A stretch of DNA of 64,000 nt from NCBI GenBank assembly GCA_030522415.1, contig CM060118.1, positions 30,183,651 through 30,247,650 on the forward strand, read 5' to 3'. Source of the stretch: Channallabes apus (lineage: Eukaryota; Chordata; Actinopteri; Siluriformes; Clariidae). This document shows, piece by piece, positions 23,111-34,600 of this stretch (within the stretch, counting starts at the first letter, position 1; each line of letters opens with the position of its first letter). Below the pieces are notes generated by a model. The model searched no databases. It was not told the origin of the DNA and was given only the letters and a program-made list of their open reading frames with translations. The position numbers and the translations under genes are program-made.

Positions 23111-25327
23111 AAATTTGGAGTTTCCGAATATCTTCACCCTAGAACAAGTTTTACAAAAGAATAAAAAACACAGTTAACATGAGGATGAAAAATTAATTTG
23201 TTACAAAAAAAAAAAAGAAATAAATATATAAGGGCTTATGCCCATTTTGTAACTGCCTGTAGAGATTAAGGTCTAGTAGATAATCTTGTGTGTGTGTGTG
23301 TTGTGTGTATATTTCTTGAAAAGTGCACAAGCCCCATTTTCAGACATGCTCCCATCCACCTCTGTGTCTGAAAAGGCTTAAATAAGCGAGATTACGATAT
23401 TTAAATCACTGCCAATTGCAAATGGATTAAATATTTGCAAAACTTAAAATTCAGTTAAACTACTCTGCATAATGCACCATAATAATCATACAGGATGTTG
23501 CTTTGCCAATATTCTAAAAAATGTACCCACTTCCTGTATAACCTAGGAGTTTAAAAATGAGTGCATATTGCGTTTGTGTAGAGCAGGGGAGGTCTGGTGC
23601 ATTTATAGTAAGGAATAGCTGCTCTATTGCCTTCCTCACTTCATTTCACACACCTGCCTTGCTTTTAATCAAGTCCCTTTGCACACTTCGTACGTCTGCT
23701 TAAATCACATCTGCATCCTTTTGTTTTTCTTAATTTAGCTAATGAAATTCTATGTAACAGAGTAAGATTGGGAAATGACTCAACATACATGAGTGTGCGT
23801 GTGCTTTCTTCACCACGGACATTAATCAGCAGGAGAAAGAGCCCAGATGAAATACCACATACAGAACGGGCTGGAGTGCTGCAAGATCCATCATGTACCA
23901 CTGAGATCACTGCTCTATCCTGACACATCTGTCCTCTAGGAGGCCTTTATAATGCCTGTTCCCAAAGCTGAGCAGTATATCAGCCTCTCAGGGACACAAA
24001 TGGGACAAGTGGATGCGTGGCTTTGAACCTGTGCTCAAATCCACTAGCTGTACCCCTGGGAGAAGCTTGCAGTCTCTTTTTCTATGGATTTTGGTTACAC
24101 GTCACAGCAAGGCCCGACTCCTTTAACACCTGCTCTTAACCAAGAGTGCGGAGTAGCAGCATCAGCTCAGCCAATGGACTTGATGGCTCTCGGGATGGTG
24201 GCGGCAATGAAGCTGCCACTTAATTGGCTCTTATACTAGCTGGCTCACGTATTGAAGCTGCGATTGAGAGGAGGTCTGTAATGACATAGGTGACTATGGG
24301 GACGCTCCGCCAGTGCTGACTGCTCATAAGCTGAGAAAATTGAGAAATGCAATGCGCACATGGTGACTAAAAGGACTGTAACAACGAGACTCAAACGGAC
24401 TTTGATGGATAGAGCTACACAAAGAAACAAGATCTTGAAAAAACAAAGCAGCAAACACATTTCACTTTTGAATAGCCTCGATGTAGGATGATGGTCCACA
24501 TTTGACAACCTATGACGTCATGCAGTGCAGGTTGATCTGATAAGACATCTCCATAACATAAAGCAACAAAATGCTAATTTTACACCCTGATTTGCTTTTC
24601 TCTTTGGTTGCCAGGAAGTGTTCAGGCTATATTTATTTATCCATTTCTTCATTTGTGCCATATATATACAAACAGATTGGATAATAGAGAAGAGGGAATA
24701 TGGGAATAATTTTGAATGGGCTGATTAGCACATGGCTAGCTTGGGATAATTGGGTTTAGTGTTTTCCCCATGGCTCCCTCATATTGCAGTCTTGAAGCTA
24801 CTTTTCTGTGCCGACACTAATAGCCTGTCAATCAAAAAATCTAATTTCATAGCCGCTGCTACAGCGACCACCAAGCATGGGGAGAACCTGAAGATCTGCT
24901 TCCTTTGTACCCTTTCGATCTGCTCTTCATGCTGCTTCACAGGGCTGCATAACATAGTATACAGAAAGCACTAGCTTCTTTCTTCTACATACATGAGACA
25001 CCCTTAGTGACTTAAGAGAGTACATCAACTCTCTTAGATCTTTGCTCACTTCTGGCTGGGGTATTGTAAGGATTAAAAGTCATGATCTCCTAAGCAGAGG
25101 TGAACAAGTCACTTGGAAGTACCCCAATTAATGTACAGTACATATTTGATTACATGTTGATTATAAAAGCACATATACTGCACACAAAAACTTATTTTCG
25201 AGGTAATTTCACTTCAGGGTTATTTATCATCATTTATATCGAAATATCAAAAAATTATTGCACGTGATCTTGCAGAACAATGCAGTTATGACCAGATGTG
25301 AATCTGAATTACAAAGTGTTTCTAGAT
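23111..25327. other. Non-coding DNA downstream of srbd1
   Basis: Contains a (GT)n tract near 23288-23310. The 23900-24270 stretch is repeat-poor with balanced base composition, and is a candidate regulatory block. No coding exon is supported between here and the srbd1 stop codon. Confidence 0.5.
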
Positions 25328-25333
25328 TTTATT
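25328..25333 (-). promoter_or_regulatory. srbd1: AATAAA polyadenylation signal of srbd1
   Basis: The minus strand reads AATAAA about 50 nt after the srbd1 stop codon. It is the first canonical signal found downstream, implying a short 3' untranslated region. Confidence 0.65.
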
Positions 25334-25383
25334 ATTACTTATTTTGTGTAGAATGTCAAATATTTAACTCTGACATTGGAATC

Positions 25384-25676
25384 CTATCTGAGAACTCTAA
25401 TTAGGTCTAAGGTGATCCGGCTCCTCTGAAGATCCACGTTCATAACCCGGACTTCAACTCGCTCTCCTGGTCCTATAGCTAGACTTCTTCGCCTCTTGTC
25501 AGCGGGCAGTTTATCTTGAGTGATGTAGCGCTTTGGGATGAGGCCCGCCCGGCCCACTCCGATGTCCACAAATGCCCCAAATAAAGCAGTGTTTTCCACA
25601 CGCCCTGTAAGAACCGTGCCCTCATGGAGATCACTCATGGACACGATACTTCTCTTAAAGACTGCTTGTTCAAAGT
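25384..25676 (-). CDS. srbd1: srbd1 terminal exon (S1 domain, stop codon)
   Basis: Acceptor CACAG|ACTTTG. The first two bases complete a split Asp codon. Residues 258-353 follow: [10 protein letters not shown], then the S1 RNA-binding fold with [17 protein letters not shown] and the closing strand [13 protein letters not shown], then TAG at 25386-25384. The S1 domain gives general single-stranded RNA/DNA binding. Confidence 0.96.
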
Positions 25677-28600
25677 CTGTGACAAGAAGAGAGAAGAAGA
25701 GAGACCAATCAAGCAAAAAAAGAGGATGAAGAGAAGAAAGAGAAGAGTAAGATGTCATTTAAACATGTGAAAGCAGGTTCATTTCAAGTTTGCAATCATG
25801 CTTTTTTTTAAAGACACAGCAAAAACACACATCTAAGACATTAGCTGGAGCTGCCTAAAGCATGTGAAATTGCTATTTCACATACCATCAAAATTCTATG
25901 AGCCCCATCTAAGAATTAATTTTGTCTCTTCTAGGGAAACTTTCTTTGGGAGGTGCTTTTAGATAAACACAGCCTCTCCACAGGCTCTGCAGTCCAAAAA
26001 GCATTCATCTCTGATTATTCTAATCCGAGACATCTTACCAAACGCAAGGTTCACATGGCAGCTATTTGTACAGCTGGCTATGAAGTGAGCCTCATCAGGA
26101 CTGCAAGTAGTGGAAGTGAACCTGCAAATTCCTGATGGAAAAGGTAGTACCCCGTGCGCCACACTGCACACAGCATTGTTCACCTTGGGTAATGATTTAC
26201 CCCTGCACCAAAGGGCCTACTTAATAGTAAAATTAATTATGCTCCCGCTGTAAAGACATGAAAATCAACTGTTGTCTGCCTTGCCTGGAGAACAGTGTCC
26301 TCTCACAAAACCGATCACAATGTTCAAACCAAGGTAGGCATTTTTTGGATTTAATTCTCACAGTAAGTAGCTGGGGTTTCACCACTGGAAGAGGATAACT
26401 CTGCTTTTGTCTTTAAGCCGCCTTCTTTCTCTCTCATTAATGATATATTTGTTGGCAGCAATGCTTTAATAACTTGGGTCTTCCCCCAAATTACACAGCA
26501 AGACTTCAAAAGCTTGGAGAACCGCCCAGATCTCGCACAGACCAGAGAAAGACTCTGGGGAGAGGAGCAGACAATCACAGACAGAGAGAGGGAGAGAGAG
26601 AGAAACAGACAGAGACACAGAACTCTCTTTAATCTGTCTGAATTATGGTCATATGGGGAGAGTCCTTTGGTCTGTCTGAGCGTCTGTGCATGTGTGCATT
26701 TTATGAAGGCAAAGCATGTGCTGAGTAGTGCAGAGTCCAATGTTACAAAATGATGATGCATTTAACTATAACAAAATAATTCCAGTACTACGATAATTAA
26801 AATTTAATCCAAATTAAACATGGCAGGATATCCAGTTTGACCGGTATGATTTTGGTTATCGCAGTGTTTTCCAAAATAACCCAAAAACTGTGTAGAAGAG
26901 AACCGAGAGAGCATGGTGATGACCTGAAGCAGGACAGGGACATGCTGGATCCTTCATACCTTGACGAATGTCAACGCCAGGCGGTTGACTGAGGCCATCC
27001 ACGATGAGCTGCAAAGTTTCAGGGCAGGTGTCAAGACCCTGGGCCAAGCTCTCCAGACCATGACTCATAACTGTACTTTTAACTTGCTGCTGGAGCTCAG
27101 CACTGCCCAAGTGGTCCAAACTCCCACCAATCTGAGACAAAAATCTGAAGAAAGAAATATGTTAGATTTCAAAACGAGGAGTTCAGAAAATGAGGCAGGT
27201 TCCTTGATAGGGTTCATAACAAATGCACTATTCTGGATAGAGCCAAGTTAACATTAAAGGCTATGTAATGTATGTATGTAAAGTTCACAAAGTCCAGAGA
27301 GATGCTGTCTTAACAGACGGCTTTTTAATAGAGCTCCCCTGAGGCCAGAGGACACGCTGGATAAATGTTGTCTCTACCTCTTCAACCTCATATTCCAACT
27401 CGGTCTGGGAAGAGATATTTGACGTGCAAGAAAGGAGGTGAGGAAAAGGGAGTAAAGGTGAGACTAATTATACTCTAAATCGTGATCTTCAGGGTTCCAA
27501 AGATGAACAGTCTGTCTCATTGTATAAATCAAGGCGCCTCACAAGTATATCAAGTAGGGCCACTGGTGAAGCACTCCCTTAACCAAAGCCCGACCTAACA
27601 CTGAGCAGATCCAGGACACATGAGCTTGTCTCATGCTAGACTATAAGGTGGAACAGTGCACAAGCACACAGTCTTCACCTATTTACAGTATGAGAACATA
27701 TAGGCTTTTTAAAAAGCATCCCACTAGTTGCTGTTTTATATGAGACATGCTTTTGTGCAAGAAAAAGGCAAGTATTTTTTTGCAAAGGAAAAAAGATTGC
27801 TTTCATTTTTTTTTTGGTCAAAAGTAACTTACACACTTATCCTCTGTGACAGATACTGTACAATTTGGTCACTGATGTGTAAAATCACAGAGGTTAATTT
27901 CACTGTGTTGAAATAAAATACTCTTTAAATAAGAAAAACTTTCATTTATTAATCCAGAATTACTCCCGACTAGGCTTTCGTTTCAATGACAATTATTCAC
28001 CCTGAAGAGAAAACTGTTTAACTAAAAATCAAACACTATTGCACCCAGTCCTGACAAAGCTTACAATGCACGGACTGTCTCTCTAATTTCATCTGGAAAT
28101 GTCAAAATAAGCAGATTAAACAACAATCGATGCAACTAGACCAAGCCTATCTGCATCTTGAGGACACTCTGCTATACTTGCATACTGTCCATGAAAGCGA
28201 TGACCATGACACGTCTAGCTCCTTCAGAGTGTTCTTGACTTGTATAAATGTTGTGAAGGTGTTTTCTTCACCAAGGATTCTGCGATCATCAACACAAATA
28301 ATGCGATCATCTACTGTAGTTGCCTTCCATGGACTTCCAGGCCCTTTGACATTGTCGATGTAACTAATGCATTCGGACGGGACTAACTATCTCCGTGTTT
28401 ATTACGGAGGTAGGAGTGTCTGTGTTTTACATGTGGGCGTTGCACAAGACATCTACTGTACATCCATTATTGGTGCGCAAATTTGAATACCGGCGCGCTA
28501 GACATAGTACGGTAGCTCACGTTGACCAAAACACAAAAGAAAACGCGTTTTGGAAAAAAAACATTTTGGGCAATCACAGACATTCGCATGCGGACGGGAT

Positions 28601-31600
28601 TAGATTTCTCAGAGGACCGCAGAGTTTGCTGAAAAACAGTAGGTAATTTGCTCTGGAATTTTTACAGAGGTCGTGTGAGAGAAAGACAGACATGGCAGAT
28701 TCGGACGGGATTAAAATCACAAAGTACGTCTGTGAAACAGAAATTGCTCTAATGACCCCCTGTAAAACTAGTCCCGCCCGAATCGGGCTAAAGAAACATG
28801 ATACAACATTTTTACCTTGATGGTTTCATTTTAAAAAAAAGTATGAAAATATTGTCCTTGTCCACATTCTTATCATACTGACTATGTATATCCATAAAGG
28901 ATTTACAGGATCGGACCTGTCTGACTGCTTCTGGTCCTCGTCGTATGGAGGCCTTGTGTGGTCTGCTTGGGATGTGTGTGGTGACTGGGGACGGGTCTTG
29001 GACTCGATTGATGCAGAAAGCTGTTCACTGATGGCTTGTGATGGCAGTCTGTTAATAGCTCAGGACTCAAATTCCCACAAACTGTATTTTATATCTGAGA
29101 GTAATGACAATAGTAGACTCCATATTAACTTAAACACCTCTACTGTTATGCTGAACTTCCCGCCTTATAGCACACGGTATGATCAATCCCTGCTATCTGA
29201 TATCACCCAAATGAGAATGGGTTACCTGTTGAGTCTGGTTCCTCACAAGGTTTCTTCCTATTTCCATCTCGGGAATTTTTTCCTTGCCACCATTGCCCTC
29301 AGCTTGCTCATCAGGGCCAATCTCATAATCTTGATTCATACAAATTTTCTAACTAATTTCCATATTGATTCTGTAAAGTTGCTTTGCGACATTGACCATT
29401 GTTAAAAGTAAACTCATATTAGAACAGGCAGTGTGTCCAGTGGTGGCTGTGGAATGTTAGTTAGGGTCATACTGGCGAGCCAGCCTGCTGATGGATAGCC
29501 GTCGCCGTGGCAGCCTGACGCCAGCTAGCCGACGCAGCTGTCAGCAATCTGAGTGACAGGGCAGGTGGGACCAGACTCCACCTACTTCCTGTAGCACACA
29601 GACATATTTCTGTAACTCTTACGTGCATGCTTTACAGAAATTCTAAAACAACAAAATACTGCTTCTTGAACGCAGTTTTTTGTCAATTGTGATGATATAC
29701 ACCAGTAGATGCATAACAGCAAAATAACTGATCATCTTAAATCCTAAGTAGTACTGGGCAAAACAGTAAACACCTTAAGGCTGGGCGATTTGGCCTAAAA
29801 TCAAAATCTCGATTAATTGAACATTTTAACTCGATTACGATTAATAAACGATTTTTTTTCCTCATAGTTCACTGAAAAGTTTTGTACAGTAAATATGCTC
29901 ACAAGCGAGAGATTTTTGAATGAAGGCTGCATTACTTGATTGATTAATTGAAGGCAACACACACTATCTACTATCTATGATTATTTATTGAACATCAATG
30001 TTGAACAACTTAAATTAAACTGAAGCCACAAAAATTAAAGGGTTCATTAAATTACATTTTAAAGTATAGTTTATTAACAAAAACAGATGACAGATTTGGC
30101 CTTAAAAATTAACATACTATAGGCACATGCTCCGAATCTTTACAAGGCAAAAATTTTTATAAAAAAAAAATACTTGTTTGTGATGATAAAAAGTATCTTG
30201 TGATGATAAATTACAATGTTTTGAGATTTTTAAACAATAATGAGAAACAACATTTAGACCACACACACTAGGGCTGTCTTTTTATCCCACAATTCAGAGT
30301 TAAATGAAGGCTATTTCACACGGCCCCAATAAACTGACATAATGGCTTAAGCATGCAATGACAACAAAAATGGAATGAATTATGCAGCTATCAATCTGGA
30401 CCAGGACAATTTCACTTTTACTATATAGTTGGGTACCTGCTAGGTGTTGTATAGTTCATATTTGCTTGGCCAGAATGGTTTAAGCCACCAAAATAACGTT
30501 TTATTGATAAACTGCGCAGCTTTGGCCAGCGTGAACACTCCCGTTAGTAACGAGGCGAATAAGGCGCTAACTTCAGCCTCGTGTGCTTAGGGGCATCATA
30601 CTGTATCTTTCGCTAGAAAGTTAGAAACGGCCCTGGCTATATCCTTGCTCCTTTTGAAAACCTTTCATAAGGTGTAATGGCCACGAAAGACGACACGATG
30701 GATATCTGCTTTGTACAGCCCCACTGCTAGCGCTGCTAGTTGACGGAGTAGCATCGGCCCGTATTTACATGCTCTCAGTGTGGTCGTGTGGGTGATGCGT
30801 TCATATAACAGAGATCGTGCTACCTTTTTTGTAGACAATTTCAACATCTTTGGATAATAACTCGAGGTTAGATTCACTTTCGTCGCTGCTTCCACTCTTT
30901 TTTTTTTTAGTCGTCCTGGTGTCAAGTTTGCTTCGCAAAGTGCGGTAGCAAATTAACTTTGACCTGCACGGCACGCGCAAGCTGATTGGTTGTTGTATTG
31001 TTCTGCTGTGTGATTATCTCTTAGATTAATCCATATCGAGCAAAAAATGTCTAGAGCTTTTCATCGTTTTTAAAATAAAATAAATCGCGATTCAATATGA
31101 TATCGTTTATCGGCCCAGCCCTAAAACACCTATAGACTACTTGTTACTTTAAACACAATTGTGGACAAAAAAAAAAGTTGAACAAATATTTGTGCATCAA
31201 AAAGTGTCATTGGAACTAGAGTTGAAATAGTGTGTTGTGGTCAGATCATACAAAAATGATCAAACATGTTGAAAAAAATATGGAATGCTCTTCTTCTGGC
31301 TACTAGCCTATGGGTTCTTGTAAAGTTTAATGGCATCATGATATTTCTCCCCTAAACCTGTTGCCTCTGCCAAGAGGTTATTTAAAAAAAGCTTTTAAAA
31401 AAGATAATACTAAATTAAGGCAAATGGTTGTGGTAAAGCAAAATCAATATGCACTATATTCCAGTCTCCAGATTTTTAATGCTACTGAAAACCTGTGGTC
31501 TGAATTGAAGTGACCAATCGATATGTAAACCTAAGAATATAAATGGTTCTATCAATGTAGCATGAAGGGGTGTCCAAGATCTATCTATAAACATTTCTAA

Positions 31601-34600
31601 TCTTGTATACACATTATACAATGAGGCTTTATACCATTTAATGTGAGAAAGTAAAAAATTTTTTAGATCTATCAAGTGTCAAAAGTTTTTATAATTACAT
31701 ATACACACTGTCTGGCCAAAAAAAGTCACGCACACAGATTTAATTCAGTCACCTTTAGGTTTGATTACAGCACACAATGTGGTGGCCAGTTCATGCTCTC
31801 AGAAGCACTCTTTCACAATTTGAAACATGGAAACTTCTGTCTGAGAAGTAAAGTCCATAGATGTTATAACCTGGGAATTCAGTAAATTCGGGTCGTCAGC
31901 TGACTTCGAGTCAGCATTATTTATTGCCACATAATGCTGCTGAGTCTCGACCGTACCAAATCAAGCAACCCCAGATCATAACACTGCCTCCAGAGGCTTG
32001 TACAGTGGACACTATGCATGATGGGATCATCCATGCTTTATGCACTTCCCTTTTTACCCTGATGCACCCATCACTTTGGGTTGCTTCAAAGTCCAATATT
32101 TATGCTCCCTAGAAAAAAAAAAAAAAAAAAAAAAGAGTAAAAAATAAAATAAAATGAAACCCAGCCAATATCTTTCAAGAACAGGAGACTATGTCGATTA
32201 CACCCTCACTAAATCAACACAGTTCAAGCTCAGAAAAAGACCAGGCAATGTTTTGCCAGCATTCAAATTTTACAAGGCCTATTAAAAAGGTTGCTGCAAT
32301 ACTCCAAGGAGTCACTTGAAGATTTGAAACCTAGCATAGTCACACGACTGCAGTACAGTTTGTATACGCAGTCTTCAGTTACATCCAACACCACTACATT
32401 CACAGGCAGCCACATGTAGTCATGAGAGTCAATCAAGGATTGTGTGCAAGTGCGCAGAAATGAATGAATTATCCTATACTGCATATACATATAGAGAAAG
32501 AGCGAGAGAGAGAGAAAAAGAAAGAGCGAGCTGAACAAGTTAATGGTTAGGTTTAACAGTTGATGATTTGATAAGATGGTGAGTCATGGCACACACTTCA
32601 GAGATAGCATGGATATCATCTGTAACAATGAACAACTTAACTCATGGTAAATATTAAATTATTTGAAACATTTCATAATGACGGACTATGGGGAAGGATT
32701 TTAGTCAAACGTATAGTCTCTCTGGAGAATTTGTGTATTTGCAATTATAATCTTTATTATAGCTCATGAGTACATAACACTTTTTGTGAACCATATGGAA
32801 TCGCTTATCAGTATTTAGCTTTATCTATACTGGTTAATGCAGACTGTCCTTTTTGACAGAAAATAGTAAAAAAAAAAAAAAATTGAGACAGTGTTCTTTA
32901 CAATCATTAACAGTCCAGAGGTGGCCCTAAACTGAAACAAAATAAATAAAAAAAAAATCTATGGCTTTCCAATGCGAGTTTGCACTCTGAGTTATGAAGT
33001 GCTGGGGATACAGAAACACCCACACACACGCAGTTGACGAATTCCAATGTGTCTCCCAGCTTAAGCAGACTGTATGTGGTTATGTCTGTACTCCGGTATC
33101 ACTGCACTGGGTCACATGGGAGGTGCTGCGTACAGCATATCTGCAGCCGGATCTGCCACTGAGCTCAGATCAGAACACGCTCTTTTAACCAAACTCAGTT
33201 GAGAGCTGATAGCAGGAGATCAAATCTGACCCAAGAGGATCAGCAGAGAGTTAGGGATCGGGTTATACTCGTGGGCTCCATTTACCATCTTAGTAAATCA
33301 ACCGCATACCCGCTTCCAGCTACATACATCCTCCCCAACACAGTCACCCCACCTCTGCATTGTTCATCAGAGCTGCTGTTTCTCCGCAGCCGTCTCCCCA
33401 GAGCTCGAGACAGAGCGAGGCCGTGCTGGAGGACAAGAAAGCTGCAGTGCTGCACTCTGACTGATTTATGAAGAGACGTTTTGCGGGTGTGGGAGGTGGC
33501 GTCCCATCAGGCCACGGGCTCGGGTTTCCCCTGGTGTGTTTGTGTTTAGAGGAGCGAGCGGAGCACGATGGTGCTTCTCCATGGGCCTAATGAAAAGCAG
33601 CTCTGCTCTGAATACACAGGCCATGCGGTGGGCCCTGAACGCGACGCTCTCCAGACTCTGCCATCCGAAATTCGCTTTCGCTCCTATTTACTCTTCTAAG
33701 ATGGTACTCTGCAGAAAAAATACTCGATGGCACACATACTGCGAGCTGTAGAAATGTAGAATAAAAAGGTACAAGAACATTTTTGATAGCATCTCTGATG
33801 TTATAGACACAAATATAAGCTCATTATAGTCAAAAGAGTAATTATTGTAGTTTTGTTTGTGTAGCTTTCTCCCCAATATAATCCATGCATTACGGACAAA
33901 TCAGTCAAACCCTACAGCATGTTTGTCCCACCCTGACTTCCTGTTTCAAAAGGAAATACGTCAACAAGGAGAATCGAATAATGGCTCTTAAGTCACATCA
34001 CAGGCGCTTTAGACAGCCAAGCCATAAACACTCACAGCTGTAAGCAACATGTTAAATGCCAATTTACACACTCAATATTTATACAGTTGTTTTTACTCAC
34101 AACTGAGTAACCCTTGTTTTCGGAACAAAAATATTTTTTCTATATAATTTATCTTTCATTATCTCACAACCACGACTACTAATACTGTTCCAGCTGGGTT
34201 ATAACTGGCTTGGCAAAAGATGCTCAAACAAAGTCAGCTATTTGCAATTTTAATATGCCATTGACGTAGTCACTTTCATGTTAGCGACACCTCGTAGAGG
34301 GATGTTTCAGTAGGTATTTAATCGTCCTTGGCACACGTGGGTCTAGTTTTTATGCACACCTTCCTTTGAAAATCCATCAAGGGGTCAGTTTGCGCGCGTG
34401 TGATGTGGGGGTGGTTCCCAGTAGTAAGGATAAGAGTATCAGGCTCATCACATTAAAGCAACATGATCCACCATTACTGCTTGCTGGCCCACGCTATTCA
34501 GAGTGGCAATCGTCTAACAATCACTCCCAGAGTGAGAGGAGAGTGGGTGCACCACACCTGTCCAGGCACAATCCAAACCTTTTTGCTTGCCTTCACCAAG

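Noticed and set aside
26351..26761. 136-codon minus-strand frame inside the last srbd1 intron region
   Set aside because: Driven by a (GA)n/(CT)n tract giving SLSLSLS; lies in an intron bounded by phase-matched exons.
28884..29405. 173-codon plus-strand open frame
   Set aside because: It lies wholly inside a retroposon 3'-end repeat also found at 11218-11460; no protein domain seen.
30665..30925. 86-codon minus-strand frame within the hAT element
   Set aside because: No BED, dimerisation or RNase H-like block; too short for a transposase.
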